From positions 1-42,688 of the forward strand of contig NZ_VKKX01000007.1 in assembly GCF_008271655.1 (NCBI RefSeq): 42,688 nucleotides of DNA, given 5' to 3'. The DNA comes from Gemmobacter caeruleus. GTDB taxonomy: Bacteria; Pseudomonadota; Alphaproteobacteria; Rhodobacterales; Rhodobacteraceae. The translations under genes were made by a program, and so were the position numbers. The notes beneath the pieces are model-generated. The model was not told the origin of the DNA, searched no databases, and worked only from the letters and a program-made list of their open reading frames with translations. Shown here piece after piece: positions 24,856-34,790 of this stretch (position 1 is the stretch's first letter; the number at the start of each line of letters is the position of its first letter).

Positions 24856-25917
24856 TCAGGCGCGGGGCCAGCGGGGTTCGAGATAGTCGGGGTGACCGGC
24901 GAAGTGGCGGGCGGTGACGGCGGCATTGCCGGCGTCAAAGCGCGCCTGAAAGGCCCGGGCCTGTGCGAGGCTGGCCTCGGCGCCCTTGCCCGAACAATGC
25001 GTCTCGACCCAGCGGACCAGCCGCGCGCGGCGGGCGGTCGGGCTCAGGGCCGGGGCCGACAGGATCTGGCGCAGCCCCGCGACGGCGCGGGGCGCCAGGG
25101 CACGGGCGGGGGCTTCGGTCGCGATCCAGCCCTCCAGCGCGGTGGCGGGGTCCGATCCCGCGCGCAGGGCAAGGTTGAACAGCCGCAGCAATTCCTGTCC
25201 GCCGGCATGGATGGAACTGTTGGAATCCGCCGGCCGTGTCAGGCCCGGATCGGCCGGATCCAGCCCCAGCAGCGCGCAGAAATCGGCGACGACCCCGCCC
25301 TGATCGGGCGGCGGCAGCGCCTTGTAGGGCCGCACCTCCAGGCGATCGGCGCCGAAGACCTGGCTCCAGCGCGCGAGGATCCCCTCCAGATCGAAATAGG
25401 TGAAGTAATTGTCGGTCATGTGCCGCGCGACATGTTCGTCGATCGTGTCGGCAAAGCCGTTGCGCAGCATGGTGGAATAGAGCGAGATCATCTGGTCGAA
25501 TTGCGGGCGCACATAGACCAGGATGCGCAGATCGTCAAAGCCGGTGGCAAACAGGTCGCGAAAGCGGATCAGGTTGCGCGGCTGGCTGCACCGCGATTGC
25601 AGATGTTCGCTGGTGATGATGACCTCGCGCGCGCCATGCCGGGCGCGGGCGGTTTCCAGTTCCGCCAGATAGGCCGTGCGGGTCTGGTCGCGGAACGTCT
25701 CCAGCATGGCGGCATCGGTCAGGCCCTGCCGCTTCATCAGATCGCCGCTCTGGCCGAAATTCAGGCAGGACAGCGCCGCATGGCGGTGATCCTGGGCGCC
25801 GAGGCTTTCGGGCACGCAAAAACCCCGTGCCAGCAGGGCGGCGCGATTGGCGCGCAGAAAGGCCTGGATGCTGGTCGATCCGGTCTTGGTGGTGCCGATA
25901 TGTACGGTCAGTCTCAT
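24856..25917 (-). CDS. PAPS-dependent sulfotransferase-like protein
   Basis: A 353-aa protein with the sulfotransferase 5'-phosphosulfate loop GTTKTGSTS at 8-16. A 3'-phosphate-binding type segment follows (LVYVRPQFDQMISLYS). The start is the ATG at 25917, because the loop must be near the N-terminus; a longer frame to 26025 is GC-rich non-coding DNA. The family transfers sulfate from PAPS to glycans or lipids. PAPS could come from cysD and cysNC encoded at 31320-34167. It lies between the XcbB-like gene and the CDP-glycerol transferase fusion in the leftward operon. Substrate is unknown. Confidence 0.8.
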   Translation of the reverse strand: MRLTVHIGTTKTGSTSIQAFLRANRAALLARGFCVPESLGAQDHRHAALSCLNFGQSGDLMKRQGLTDAAMLETFRDQTRTAYLAELETARARHGAREVIITSEHLQSRCSQPRNLIRFRDLFATGFDDLRILVYVRPQFDQMISLYSTMLRNGFADTIDEHVARHMTDNYFTYFDLEGILARWSQVFGADRLEVRPYKALPPPDQGGVVADFCALLGLDPADPGLTRPADSNSSIHAGGQELLRLFNLALRAGSDPATALEGWIATEAPARALAPRAVAGLRQILSAPALSPTARRARLVRWVETHCSGKGAEASLAQARAFQARFDAGNAAVTARHFAGHPDYLEPRWPRA

Positions 25918-25952
25918 GCCATGTCCGATATGCGGGCCCGGCCCGAGAGGCT

Positions 25953-25972
25953 GGCCGGCCGGGGGGCCGGCC
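25953..25972. other. GC hairpin in intergenic gap
   Basis: GGCCGGCC at 25953-25960 and again at 25965-25972, separated by GGGG, can form an 8-bp stem. There is no T-tract on either strand, so it is not a typical terminator. It may slow transcription or alter mRNA stability in the 124-bp gap of the leftward operon. Confidence 0.3.
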
Positions 25973-26041
25973 CGGGGCCGGCTGCGGGATCGGCGCTGAT
26001 TAGCAAGCCCCCCCCGCTGTTGCAACCGTCGCGCATCCGTC

Positions 26042-27190
26042 TCACCAGACGGTGTGCAGGCCGCTGGGCGGGGTCAGCCCGGCCAGATGCAGGTTCAGCT
26101 GCGACAGGGTATGGGCCACGGTCTTTGGTCCGACATCGGGATGGTTCTCGATGCCGGGATTGTCGGAGTCGAGAAACAGGAAACGGTCGCGGAAAGGGGT
26201 GATCAGCGTCGGTTCGATATAGGCGAATTGCGGCGAGCGGCGCGAACAGATCACCGACAGCTTCGCCTCCGGGTGCAGGGCGTTGCGGATCAGCGCCCGG
26301 AACCGCGCCTGTTTGGTGGCGGGAAAGGTGCCTTGGGTGAAATGCAGGTCGCGATGGACCTTGACGTAATGTTCGTCCGACAGGATCGGATCCACCGCCA
26401 CCGCGCGCAGCCCATGGCGCAGCGCGTGAAAGGTGGCCGCCGTGCCCCCCTTCGAGGCGCCGTAAAGCACGATATTGTGCCGCGCCACCTTCAGCTCCGC
26501 CGCCGTCGCCGCGATCCGCGCCCAGATATGGGTCTCGTTCTGCGGCAGGGCCAGCGAATTGAGGTAGAACGACCCCAGAACCGCGCCGAAATCTGCGATG
26601 CGCAGGATATGGGTGTTCTGCGGCACATATTTCGGCAGCGAGGAGAAGTTCCGCTCGAAATGCCGCATCAGGCCGGGATTGTAGATCTTGGCCGCGATCG
26701 AGGAGAACACGACCAGCAACCGCGGCTCGCCCGGGCCGGGGGCGCGTTCCAGCGTGTGAAAGATCTCGTTCTCGTCCACCTGCACATGGCCCGCGATCAC
26801 TTCGCGCCACAGATGGCGGATCCGGCGGTGCCGCACCAGCGAGGTGACCCCGTCGCGCAGCGCATAGACATGAAACCCCGCATTGGCCAGCGCCACCAGC
26901 TTGGCCCGCGTCTCGGCATTCTGCCGCGCGAGGTTGATCAGGCTGATGCCGGGATCGGGGTTGGCGCCGCTGTGATCGACATGCAGGAAATCCAGCGCGG
27001 GCTGTGTCTCCAGCCGGTGCCGCAGCGCCTCGATCGGCTCCGACAGGGGAATGCGGGCGCTGACGCGGGTATCCAGCACCTCGACCGCCTCTTTCGCACG
27101 GCTGATCCCGTCGCCCATGCCACGGCGCAGCCGGCGCGCCAGCCAGTCACGGTCGGTCAGACGGGACAGGATCTTGCGGGGCAGGCTCAT
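26042..27190 (-). CDS. XcbB/CpsF-like capsule biosynthesis protein (alpha/beta-hydrolase-like)
   Basis: A 382-aa protein with an apparent nucleophile elbow GASKGG at 244-249 (G-x-S-x-G-G) following a beta strand (NIVLYGAS). Other marks are LLVVFSSIA at about 158-166 and FLFLDSDNPGIENHPD near the C-terminus, where Asp and His could complete a triad. This layout resembles capsular polysaccharide proteins of the XcbB/CpsF type and Asp2-like proteins; the family call is from memory and moderate. The start is the ATG at 27190. It follows tagD by 13 bp in the leftward operon. The possible role is glycan O-acyl modification or assembly. The reaction is not established. Confidence 0.6.
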   Translation of the reverse strand: MSLPRKILSRLTDRDWLARRLRRGMGDGISRAKEAVEVLDTRVSARIPLSEPIEALRHRLETQPALDFLHVDHSGANPDPGISLINLARQNAETRAKLVALANAGFHVYALRDGVTSLVRHRRIRHLWREVIAGHVQVDENEIFHTLERAPGPGEPRLLVVFSSIAAKIYNPGLMRHFERNFSSLPKYVPQNTHILRIADFGAVLGSFYLNSLALPQNETHIWARIAATAAELKVARHNIVLYGASKGGTAATFHALRHGLRAVAVDPILSDEHYVKVHRDLHFTQGTFPATKQARFRALIRNALHPEAKLSVICSRRSPQFAYIEPTLITPFRDRFLFLDSDNPGIENHPDVGPKTVAHTLSQLNLHLAGLTPPSGLHTVW

Positions 27191-27203
27191 CGCGGGGCCG
27201 CGA

Positions 27204-27641
27204 TCACGAGGCCGGGGTTTCGGCCGCCGTGGGGGCGATGACCGGCTCGCCCGTCTGCGGATCCATCGTGTTGCGGATCATGGTCGAGGAAATCCCCTCG
27301 GTGCGCGGCAGATAGGTGACGGTGCAGAGATCGGAGAGGAAGTCGAACTTGCCTTCCCAGTCGCTGCCCATGGTGAAGATATCGACATGGTAAAGCGTCA
27401 CATCCTGACGCTTCTGTTCCCAGGTGTTTTCCGGGATCACCAGATCGACATAGCGCAGCGCCTCCAGATGGGCCTTGCGTTCTTCCCAGCTGTGATAGGC
27501 CTTCTTGCCCTTGATCGCGTTGAATTCATCGGTGGACAGCGCGACGATCAGGTAATCGCCAAGCGCGCGGGCGCGTTGCAGCAGGCGGATATGGCCGTAA
27601 TGCAGGGTGTCGAAAGTGCCGTAGGTCAGAACGCGCTTCAT
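27204..27641 (-). CDS. tagD: Glycerol-3-phosphate cytidylyltransferase (TagD/TarD type)
   Basis: This enzyme makes CDP-glycerol from CTP and sn-glycerol-3-phosphate, the donor for glycerol-phosphate polymers. The 145-aa protein has the nucleotidyltransferase motif GTFDTLHYGH at 8-17 (G-x-F-D-x-x-H-x-G-H), the conserved NAIKGKKAYHSWEER region, and RTEGISSTMIR near 116-126. These are diagnostic of the TagD group over ethanolamine-phosphate or FAD-synthase relatives. It is slightly longer than the usual ~130 aa because of a Pro/Ala/Thr-rich tail. The ATG at 27641 is clear. The two CDP-glycerol transferase domains encoded nearby are its expected customers. Confidence 0.92.
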   Translation of the reverse strand: MKRVLTYGTFDTLHYGHIRLLQRARALGDYLIVALSTDEFNAIKGKKAYHSWEERKAHLEALRYVDLVIPENTWEQKRQDVTLYHVDIFTMGSDWEGKFDFLSDLCTVTYLPRTEGISSTMIRNTMDPQTGEPVIAPTAAETPAS

Positions 27642-27720
27642 CACAGGATCCGGGGTAATGGGTTCCCGCTGTAAAGCGGCTTGCCCCCTGCGTTTCAAGC
27701 CCAAAACGCCCCGAAGCGGC

Positions 27721-27754
27721 CATGGCGGGGCGGGATCGGTGCTTTCCCGCCATG
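27721..27754. other. Inverted repeat between phosphohexomutase gene and tagD
   Basis: CATGGCGGG at 27721-27729 and CCCGCCATG at 27746-27754 form 9-bp arms with a 16-nt loop. It lies just after the phosphohexomutase stop, in the 121-bp gap before tagD. No T-tract follows in the leftward direction, so it could be an attenuator, a processing site or chance. Confidence 0.35.
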
Positions 27755-27762
27755 TTCGGCCG

Positions 27763-29133
27763 TCAGAGCCGCGCGGCCACGGCGGCGCGGGCGGCCTCCA
27801 GCAGGGCCCGGGCGGCGGCGGGGGTTTCGGCCTCGGCATAAAGCCGGAATTCGGGCGCATTGCCCGAGGGGCGCAGATGCAGCACACGCCCCGAGGCGAG
27901 GGTCAGCCGCAGCCCGTCGGTCAGGTCGCGCGCGGCCTCGGTCTCGGCCAGCCCGGCCAGCAGCGGCGCCGGATCGGCGGTCAGCCGCGCCAGCAGCGGC
28001 CCGGTCGCCTCGGGCGGGGTGTTTTCCAGCCGGTCGGTGGCGGTAAAGCGCGCGGGCTGGCGGGAGATGAGCGCGGAAAGCCCCCCGGCCTTGCGCGCCT
28101 CGGCCAGCACGGCGACCAGCGGCAACAGGCTGTCGCGCGTCATCAGCGGCGCCAGCATCCCGGCGGGGCCCTGCGCGGCAAAGCCCAGCAGAAAGCCGCC
28201 ATTGGCCTCATAGCCGGCCACCTTGCCGCCCGCCGCCTCCATCGCGGCGATGACGAAGGGCGAGCCGATCTTCGTGCGGATCACCCGGCCAAAGGCGCCC
28301 GAGGCTTCGGCGCCGCTATTGGAGCTGACCGGGGTGACCACGATCTCGGCGCCCAGGGCGGCGGCGGTGATCTGGCCCAGGATATCGCCGGGGATCACCG
28401 CGCCCGTGCCATCGGCCAGCAGGGGCCGGTCGCCATCGCCATCGGTGGAAAGGATTGCCGCCAGCCCCGGCGCCCAGCCCGCCAGCGCGGCGCGGGCCTG
28501 ATCGCTGACCGCCTCGGTATCGACGGGGACAAACGTCTCTGAACGGCCCAGAGGCACAGGTTCCGCCCCCAGCCCGGCCAGGGTTTCGGCCAGCAGGTCA
28601 CGGCTGACCGCGCTGTGATCCCAGACCCCGATCCGCATCCCGGCCAGAGCCTGCGGCCCGAAGGCGGCGAGGATGCGCGCCCGCCAGGCCGCCCCCACGC
28701 CCGCCGCCTGCCGCCGGGCCGGGCCATGGATCGCGGGGTCGGCGGGGGCAGGGCGGGGCAGGGCTGCCAGAATGGCGGCCTCATGCGCCTTGGTGATCTC
28801 GCCCAGGGGGGTGTAGAATTTCAGCCCGTTGCGATCGGCCGGAATATGGCTGCCCGTCACCATCACCGCCGCCGCGCCCGCCTGCATCGCCGCCAGCGCC
28901 AGCGCCGGGGTTGGCACCGCGCCGCAATCGACCGTGGCCAGCCCCGCCGCCTGCGCCGCCGACAAGACCACCTCGGCCAGCGCGGGCGACGAGGGACGCA
29001 GGTCGCGCCCGACCCAGATGCCACTGCCCATGGGGCAGGCGGCGGCAAAGGCATGGATATGGGCCGCGACCAGATCGGGGGTCAGTTCGGTGACCAGCCC
29101 GCGCAACCCGCTTGTGCCGAATTTCGGTGCCAT
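27763..29133 (-). CDS. Phosphohexomutase (phosphomannomutase/phosphoglucomutase, ManB type)
   Basis: This enzyme interconverts hexose-6-phosphate and hexose-1-phosphate. The 456-aa protein has all four domains of the alpha-D-phosphohexomutase superfamily. The catalytic phosphoserine loop is [16 protein letters not shown] (Ser at 95), the Mg-binding loop DGDGD is at 231-235, the sugar-binding loop is EANGG near 308, and the C-terminal phosphate-binding loop is [10 protein letters not shown] near 422-431. TGSHIP...NGLKFY points to the phosphomannomutase/phosphoglucomutase branch over GlmM. Glucose-1-phosphate for RfbA or mannose-1-phosphate are both plausible products. It is the first gene of the leftward polymer operon and diverges from ilvD across 230 bp. 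Confidence 0.9.
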   Translation of the reverse strand: MAPKFGTSGLRGLVTELTPDLVAAHIHAFAAACPMGSGIWVGRDLRPSSPALAEVVLSAAQAAGLATVDCGAVPTPALALAAMQAGAAAVMVTGSHIPADRNGLKFYTPLGEITKAHEAAILAALPRPAPADPAIHGPARRQAAGVGAAWRARILAAFGPQALAGMRIGVWDHSAVSRDLLAETLAGLGAEPVPLGRSETFVPVDTEAVSDQARAALAGWAPGLAAILSTDGDGDRPLLADGTGAVIPGDILGQITAAALGAEIVVTPVSSNSGAEASGAFGRVIRTKIGSPFVIAAMEAAGGKVAGYEANGGFLLGFAAQGPAGMLAPLMTRDSLLPLVAVLAEARKAGGLSALISRQPARFTATDRLENTPPEATGPLLARLTADPAPLLAGLAETEAARDLTDGLRLTLASGRVLHLRPSGNAPEFRLYAEAETPAAARALLEAARAAVAARL

Positions 29134-29363
29134 CTGCCGTCCCTTTCCCTGCCTTGCCCGCCTCTTGTCCGGTCAGGATGGCCCAAACCGCCGCCAAGGG
29201 CCAGAGGCGGGCCAGGGGAGAAGGGGCCGGCCCGGGTCCGGGATGGGATGGGGCAGGGCGCCCGCTCCTTGTCTTTTGGGGCGAAAATGCAGGCGGGCGG
29301 TTGATTTTTGCCGCCCGAAAGCGCACTCATCACCCCCGAACCGCCAGCCTTTGGATCTCAGAC

Positions 29364-31202
29364 ATGCCCGCATACCGTTCCCGCACCACCACCCATGGCC
29401 GCAACATGGCGGGGGCCCGTGGCCTCTGGCGGGCGACCGGGGTGAAGGACAGCGATTTCGGCAAGCCGATCATCGCCATCGTCAACAGCTTTACCCAATT
29501 CGTGCCGGGGCACGTTCACCTGAAGGATCTCGGTCAGATGGTCGCCCGCGAGGTCGAGGCCGCGGGCGGGATCGCCAAGGAATTCAACACCATCGCGGTG
29601 GATGACGGCATCGCCATGGGCCATGACGGGATGCTGTATTCGCTGCCCTCGCGCGAGCTGATCGCCGACAGCGTGGAATATATGGTCAATGCCCATTGCG
29701 CCGATGCGATGGTCTGCATCTCCAACTGCGACAAGATCACCCCCGGCATGCTGATGGCGGCGATGCGGCTGAACATCCCGGCGATCTTCGTCTCAGGCGG
29801 GCCGATGGAGGCGGGCAAGGTCACGCTGGGCGACGGGCGCAAGGTCGCGCTCGATCTGGTGGATGCCATGGTGGCGGCGGCAGACGAAAACGTCTCGGAT
29901 GCCGATTTGCAGGCCATCGAACAGGCGGCCTGCCCGACCTGCGGGTCGTGTTCGGGCATGTTCACCGCCAATTCGATGAACTGCCTGGCCGAGGCGCTTG
30001 GCGTGGCGTTGCCGGGCAATGGCTCGACCCTGGCGACGCACGCCTTCCGCAAGGGGCTGTTCCTGGAAAGCGGGCGGCGGGTGCTGGATCTGGCGCGGCG
30101 CTATTATGAGCAGGACGATACCAGCGTGTTGCCGCGGTCGATCATGAACAAGGCCGCGTTTGAAAATGCCATGGCGCTGGATATCGCCATGGGCGGCTCC
30201 ACCAATACGGTGCTGCATATCCTTGCGCTGGCGCAGGAAGGCGGGGTCGATTTCACCATGGACGATATCGACCGGCTGTCGCGCAAGGTGCCCTGCCTGT
30301 GCAAGGTCGCGCCCAACAAGGCCGATGTGCATATGGAAGACGTGCATCGCGCCGGCGGCATCATGGCCATTCTGGGCGAGCTGGATCGTGGCGGGCTGAT
30401 CGCGCGCGATTGCGCCACGGTGCATGCGCCCTCGATCGGGGCGGCCATCGACCAGTGGGATATCGCGAAGTCGAACAACCCCGAGGCGCGCAAGCTGTTC
30501 CTGGCCGCGCCGGGGGGCGTGCCCACGCAAACCGCCTTCAGCCAGTCGTCGGAATGGCCGGATCTGGATACCGACCGCCAGAACGGCGTCATCCGCTCGG
30601 CCGAGACCCCGTTTTCCAAGGATGGCGGGCTGGCGGTGCTGAAGGGCAATATCGCGCTGGATGGCTGCATCGTGAAAACCGCCGGGGTGGACGAATCCAT
30701 CCTGAAATTCACCGGCAAGGCCGTGGTCTTTGAAAGCCAGGATGCCGCCGTCTATGGTATTCTGAACGGCAAGGTTGTCGCGGGCGATGTGGTGGTGATC
30801 CGCTATGAAGGGCCGAAGGGCGGCCCTGGCATGCAGGAAATGCTCTATCCGACCAGCTATCTGAAGTCGAAGGGCCTGGGCAAGGCCTGCGCGCTGATCA
30901 CCGATGGCCGTTTCTCGGGCGGCACCTCGGGCCTGTCGATCGGCCATGCCTCGCCCGAGGCGGCGGCCGGCGGCACCATCGGCCTGGTGCGCGATGGCGA
31001 CCGGATCGAGATCGACATCCCGAACCGCACCATCCACCTGGCCGTGCCGGAGGCCGAACTGGCCACCCGCCGCGCCGCGCAGGATGCGCAGGGCTGGAAA
31101 CCGGCCGAACCGCGCAAGCGCCAGATCTCGACCGCGCTGAAGGTCTATGCGCAATTCGCGGCCTCGGCCGACAAGGGGGCGGTGCGCGTCCTGCCGGAGT
31201 GA
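29364..31202 (+). CDS. ilvD: Dihydroxy-acid dehydratase
   Basis: This Fe-S enzyme forms 2-keto acids in valine, isoleucine, leucine and pantothenate synthesis. The 612-aa protein starts at [20 protein letters not shown], the standard IlvD N-terminus; the open frame continues upstream but without family content. Cluster ligand regions are [10 protein letters not shown] (Cys 122) and [16 protein letters not shown] (Cys 190/193/196). Other marks are [24 protein letters not shown] and [13 protein letters not shown]. It is a core metabolic gene placed between two surface-polymer operons. It ends at a strong terminator. Confidence 0.97.
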   Translation: MPAYRSRTTTHGRNMAGARGLWRATGVKDSDFGKPIIAIVNSFTQFVPGHVHLKDLGQMVAREVEAAGGIAKEFNTIAVDDGIAMGHDGMLYSLPSRELIADSVEYMVNAHCADAMVCISNCDKITPGMLMAAMRLNIPAIFVSGGPMEAGKVTLGDGRKVALDLVDAMVAAADENVSDADLQAIEQAACPTCGSCSGMFTANSMNCLAEALGVALPGNGSTLATHAFRKGLFLESGRRVLDLARRYYEQDDTSVLPRSIMNKAAFENAMALDIAMGGSTNTVLHILALAQEGGVDFTMDDIDRLSRKVPCLCKVAPNKADVHMEDVHRAGGIMAILGELDRGGLIARDCATVHAPSIGAAIDQWDIAKSNNPEARKLFLAAPGGVPTQTAFSQSSEWPDLDTDRQNGVIRSAETPFSKDGGLAVLKGNIALDGCIVKTAGVDESILKFTGKAVVFESQDAAVYGILNGKVVAGDVVVIRYEGPKGGPGMQEMLYPTSYLKSKGLGKACALITDGRFSGGTSGLSIGHASPEAAAGGTIGLVRDGDRIEIDIPNRTIHLAVPEAELATRRAAQDAQGWKPAEPRKRQISTALKVYAQFAASADKGAVRVLPE

Positions 31203-31253
31203 TCCGGCATCCGCGCGGGGGAGCCGTGCGCGTCCTGCCGGAGTGATCCGGCA
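31182..31253 (+). repeat. 28-bp direct duplication of the ilvD 3' end
   Basis: The last bases of ilvD, including its stop and seven bases beyond (31182-31209), are repeated exactly at 31226-31253, a 44-bp period. This looks like a local slippage or recombination duplication. No gene depends on the second copy, which lies before the terminator. Confidence 0.85.
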
Positions 31254-31271
31254 AAACCGCTGACGCAATGA

Positions 31272-31300
31272 AAAAGGCCGGGCACAGCGCCCGGCCTTTT
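31272..31300. terminator. Bidirectional rho-independent terminator between ilvD and cysNC
   Basis: AAAAGGCCGGGC (31272-31283), the loop ACAGC, and GCCCGGCCTTTT (31289-31300) form a perfect 12-bp stem with A and T tracts on each side. It is placed between convergent genes and should stop both ilvD (rightward) and cysNC (leftward) transcripts. Confidence 0.92.
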
Positions 31301-31319
31301 CCTTGATCTGGCCCCGCGA

Positions 31320-33233
31320 TCAGCGCGCCAGCAGCGCGGCCACGATGCGGTCGGCGGCTTCCTCGGCCGACAGATCGACGGTGTTCACCGTGATCTCGGC
31401 CAGTTCGGGCGCCTCATAGGGGCTGTCGATGCCGGTGAAGTTCTTGAGCTGCCCCGAGCGGGCTTTCTTATAAAGCCCCTTCACGTCGCGCGCCTCGGCC
31501 ACGTCCAGCGGCGTGTTCACGAAGACCTCGATGAATTCGCCCTCGGCCATCAGATCGCGCACCATCCGGCGTTCCGACCGGAAGGGCGAGATGAAGGCGG
31601 TCAGCACGATCAGCCCGGCATCGGTCATCAGCTTGGCCACCTCGCCCACGCGGCGGATGTTTTCCACCCGGTCGGCATCGGTGAAGCCCAGATCGCGGTT
31701 CAGCCCGTGGCGCACATTGTCGCCATCCAGCAGGAAGGTGTGCTTGCCAAGCGCATGCAGCTTTTTCTCCACCAGATTGGCGATGGTGGATTTGCCCGAC
31801 CCCGACAGGCCGGTGAACCAGACCACGGCGGGTTTCTGGGTCTTGAGCGCGGCATGGGCCTCGCGGTTCACATCGACGGCCTGCCAGTGGATGTTCTGGC
31901 TGCGGCGCAGCGCGAAATGGATCATGCCGGCGGCCACGGTCGCATTGGTCATGCGGTCGATCAGGATGAAACCGCCCAGATCGGGGTTCACCGCATAGGC
32001 CTCGAACGGGATCGCCCGGTCGGTGGAGATATTGACCACGCCGATGGCATTGAGGCCCAGCGTCCTGGACGCCAGATGCTCCAGCGTGTTGACGTTGACC
32101 TCGTATTTCGGCTCGGTCACCGTCGCCGTCACGGTCTGCGTGCCGATCTTCAGCAGATAGGGCCGGCCCGGCAGCATGGCATGTTCGTCCATCCAGACCA
32201 GCGTCGCCTCGAACTGGTCGGCCACCTCGCAGGGCGCATCGGCCCGCACGATGACATCGCCGCGCGAACAGTCGATCTCGTCGGTGAAGGTCAGCGTGAC
32301 CGACTGGCCGGCAATCGCCTGATCCAGATCGCCGTCAAAGGTCGGGATCGACTTGACCGTGGTGGTCTTGCCCGAGGGCAGCACCCGGATCGCATCGCCC
32401 GGGCGCACCACGCCGGCGCCGATCTGCCCGGCAAAGCCGCGGAAGTCGAGGTTCGGGCGGTTCACCCATTGCACCGCCATGCGGAAGGGCTGGTCCAGCA
32501 TCCGCGCATCGTTGACCGGCGCCTCTTCCAGATGTTGCAGCAGTGTCGGCCCCTGATACCAGGGCATGCCGCTGCTGCGCGCGGCGATATTGTCGCCCTT
32601 CAGCCCGGAAATCGGAATCGGCAGAAAGCTTTCCATCCCGATCTGCTGGGCGAAATGCGAGTAATCCTTCACGATCTCGTAAAAGCGTTCCTGGCTGTAG
32701 CCCACCAGATCCATCTTGTTGATGGCCAGCACGATGTTCTTGATGCCCAGAAGCTGCACCAGATAGCTGTGCCGCCGGGTCTGGGTCAGCACGCCCTGCC
32801 GCGCGTCGATCAGGATCACCGCCAGATCGGCGGTCGAGGCGCCGGTGACCATGTTGCGGGTATATTGTTCATGGCCGGGGGTATCGGCCACGATGAACTT
32901 GCGCTTTTCGGTGGCGAAAAAGCGATAGGCCACGTCGATGGTGATGCCCTGTTCACGCTCGGCCGCCAGACCATCGACCAGCAGCGCGAAGTCGATATCG
33001 CCGCCCTGGGTGCCCACGGCCTTGCTGTCTTTCTCAAGGCTCGCCAGCTGATCCTCGAAGATCATCTTGGTGTCATAGAGCAGGCGCCCGATCAGCGTCG
33101 ATTTGCCGTCATCGACCGATCCGCAGGTGATGAAGCGCAGCATGGTCTTGTGCTGATGCTTGAGCAGATAGGCGTCGATATCCTCGGCGATCAGGGCGTC
33201 GGTGACGTAGACGGGGTCTTGGGTCGCGGTCAT
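31320..33233 (-). CDS. cysNC: Bifunctional sulfate adenylyltransferase large subunit / APS kinase (CysN-CysC fusion, NodQ-like)
   Basis: This protein activates sulfate: the GTPase domain drives APS formation with CysD, and the kinase domain makes PAPS. The 637-aa protein has an N-terminal EF-Tu-like GTPase domain with GSVDDGKST at 38-46, [12 protein letters not shown] and NKMDLVGY, then two beta-barrel domains. The C-terminal APS kinase has GLSGSGKST near 466-474, [16 protein letters not shown] and [10 protein letters not shown]. One base separates it from the cysD stop. The same gene pair (nodP/nodQ) supplies PAPS for sulfated surface molecules in rhizobia. With two sulfotransferase genes in the window, a dedicated role is plausible, although assimilatory use cannot be excluded. 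Confidence 0.96.
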   Translation of the reverse strand: MTATQDPVYVTDALIAEDIDAYLLKHQHKTMLRFITCGSVDDGKSTLIGRLLYDTKMIFEDQLASLEKDSKAVGTQGGDIDFALLVDGLAAEREQGITIDVAYRFFATEKRKFIVADTPGHEQYTRNMVTGASTADLAVILIDARQGVLTQTRRHSYLVQLLGIKNIVLAINKMDLVGYSQERFYEIVKDYSHFAQQIGMESFLPIPISGLKGDNIAARSSGMPWYQGPTLLQHLEEAPVNDARMLDQPFRMAVQWVNRPNLDFRGFAGQIGAGVVRPGDAIRVLPSGKTTTVKSIPTFDGDLDQAIAGQSVTLTFTDEIDCSRGDVIVRADAPCEVADQFEATLVWMDEHAMLPGRPYLLKIGTQTVTATVTEPKYEVNVNTLEHLASRTLGLNAIGVVNISTDRAIPFEAYAVNPDLGGFILIDRMTNATVAAGMIHFALRRSQNIHWQAVDVNREAHAALKTQKPAVVWFTGLSGSGKSTIANLVEKKLHALGKHTFLLDGDNVRHGLNRDLGFTDADRVENIRRVGEVAKLMTDAGLIVLTAFISPFRSERRMVRDLMAEGEFIEVFVNTPLDVAEARDVKGLYKKARSGQLKNFTGIDSPYEAPELAEITVNTVDLSAEEAADRIVAALLAR

Positions 33234-33234
33234 C

Positions 33235-34167
33235 TCAGAAATACCCCTCTTGCTTCTTCTTCTCCATCGAGGCCGACTGATCGTGGTCGATGGCGCGGCC
33301 CTGACGTTCCGACGTGGTGGTCAGCAGCATTTCCTGAATGACCTCGGGCAGGGTTTTCGCCTCGGATTCCACGGCCCCGGTCAGCGGATAGCAGCCCAGC
33401 GTGCGGAAGCGGATCGAACGCATGACCGGCGTCTCGCCGGGTTCCAGCGGAAAGCGGTCATCGTCCACCATCAGCGTGAGGCCGTTGCGGATGACCGTCG
33501 GGCGCGGCGCGCTGAAATACAGCGGCACGATCTCAATGCCCTCGAGGTGGATATATTGCCAGATGTCCAGCTCGGTCCAGTTCGACAGCGGGAAGACCCG
33601 GATGCTTTCGCCCTTGGACTTGCGGGTATTGTAAAGCTTCCACAGTTCCGGGCGCTGGTTCTTCGGATCCCAGCGGTGATTGGCCGAGCGGAACGAGAAC
33701 ACCCGTTCCTTCGCGCGCGACTTTTCCTCGTCGCGGCGCGCGCCGCCAAAGGCCACGTCGAAATTCCACTTGGTCAGCGCCTGTTTCAGACCCTCGGTCT
33801 TCCACATGTCGGTATGCAGGCTGCCATGGTCAAAGGGGTTGATGCCTTTCTCCATGGCTTCGGGGTTGTGATGGACCAGAAGGTCCATCCCCGCATCCCG
33901 GGCGGCCTTGTCGCGCAGGTCATACATCGCCCGGAATTTCCAGGTCGTATCGACATGCAGGAGCGGAAAGGGCGGCGGGGCCGGATAGAAGGCCTTTTTC
34001 GCCAGATGCAGCATGCAGGCACTGTCCTTGCCCACGGAATAGAGCATCACCGGGTTCTCGGCATTGGCCGCCACTTCCCGCATGATGTGGATGCTCTCGG
34101 CCTCCAGCCGTTGCAGGTGGGTCAGCGTGGCCTGGCTGATCCCGGCCGCGGTGCTGGTCGTCGTCAT
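33235..34167 (-). CDS. cysD: Sulfate adenylyltransferase subunit 2
   Basis: This is the catalytic ATP-pyrophosphatase subunit of ATP sulfurylase, the partner of CysN. The 310-aa protein has the PP-loop SVGKDS at 44-49, [46 protein letters not shown], and the C-terminal [16 protein letters not shown], all typical of CysD. The ATG at 34167 has AGAGG seven bases upstream; an open frame extends further upstream through GC-rich DNA without family content. It is translated just before cysNC with a one-base gap. Confidence 0.96.
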   Translation of the reverse strand: MTTTSTAAGISQATLTHLQRLEAESIHIMREVAANAENPVMLYSVGKDSACMLHLAKKAFYPAPPPFPLLHVDTTWKFRAMYDLRDKAARDAGMDLLVHHNPEAMEKGINPFDHGSLHTDMWKTEGLKQALTKWNFDVAFGGARRDEEKSRAKERVFSFRSANHRWDPKNQRPELWKLYNTRKSKGESIRVFPLSNWTELDIWQYIHLEGIEIVPLYFSAPRPTVIRNGLTLMVDDDRFPLEPGETPVMRSIRFRTLGCYPLTGAVESEAKTLPEVIQEMLLTTTSERQGRAIDHDQSASMEKKKQEGYF

Positions 34168-34599
34168 GGAAGACCTCTTTGAATTTTGCTGGCGGCGGTG
34201 TCGCAAATTTTCGCGCCGCGTCCAAGGGGCACAGGCGGGGATTGCGGGGATTTCCGCGCCCTGCGCGAAAAATGCCGCGGAAAACAAGCCGCCCCGGGGC
34301 ACTCCGGCGCGATCCTGTCCCGCCATGCCGCCCGCGGCGCGAACAGCCTTCCGGCCCCGGCGCGCCTGGCGGGAGGCGGTTCTTTTCCGGCAGGCACAGC
34401 AAGGGCCCGGCCTGCGGTCGCGGGGGCGTCCCGGTCGCGCTCTGGTGGCTGCCTCTCCAGGGTGGATACCAGCTTGAAGCCCGCTCAACCCGCAATATGA
34501 ATGCAGGAAGGGGCTGTCGGAAACCGGCCATACCGCCCGCTGGGGCGAAACGCGCAACGGCCAAAAAAGTTAGTCAAGTATTCTGCTCTTGCCGGCATG
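34168..34599. other. Upstream region of cysD, no gene recognised
   Basis: GC-rich up to about 34560, then shifting to more AT-rich DNA. Open frames on both strands are GC-bias artefacts with no family content. The cysD promoter should lie near 34170-34260, where A/T clusters flank GC-rich DNA, but I cannot assign -35 and -10 boxes with confidence. Confidence 0.45.
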
Positions 34600-34790
34600 G
34601 CGCTTCCGGCTTTGGCTTATGGTGCGCTCACCCTGCCGAGTGATATGAGCCATTGGGCCGGTTTTTTCTGGCGCATCCGTCTTTCTCGGAATTGCCGCGA
34701 TATTGTTTGGGATCATTCTTCCGGTAACATATTCGGCAATGTTCCCCAGGGCCCTTCAGTTCAGGTCATATTTTAATGAGAGATGGAGGA
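34600..34790 (+). pseudogene. Possible frameshifted remnant of a small membrane protein
   Basis: One frame reads MALPALAYGALTLPSDMSH followed by WAGFF, then continues sensibly only after a shift at a T6 run (34662-34667). The second frame gives a strongly hydrophobic segment (GASVFLGIAAILFGIILP) and then basic residues. Joined, this resembles one small inner-membrane protein. No family is recognised. The patch is AT-richer than its surroundings. It could also be two unrelated chance frames. Confidence 0.3.

Noticed and set aside
21959-24886. 975-aa open frame on the plus strand
   Set aside because: It lies opposite the well-supported CDP-glycerol transferase/GT4 fusion. Long antisense frames are common in high-GC DNA, and this one has no domain motifs.
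31203-31319. CRISPR-like direct repeats after ilvD
   Set aside because: There are only two copies, one being the gene end itself, with a 16-bp gap. It is a simple duplication, not an array.
33712-33722. Another TTCGCGCGCGA match in cysD
   Set aside because: Only the central 11 bases agree; the flanking bases do not form a palindrome.
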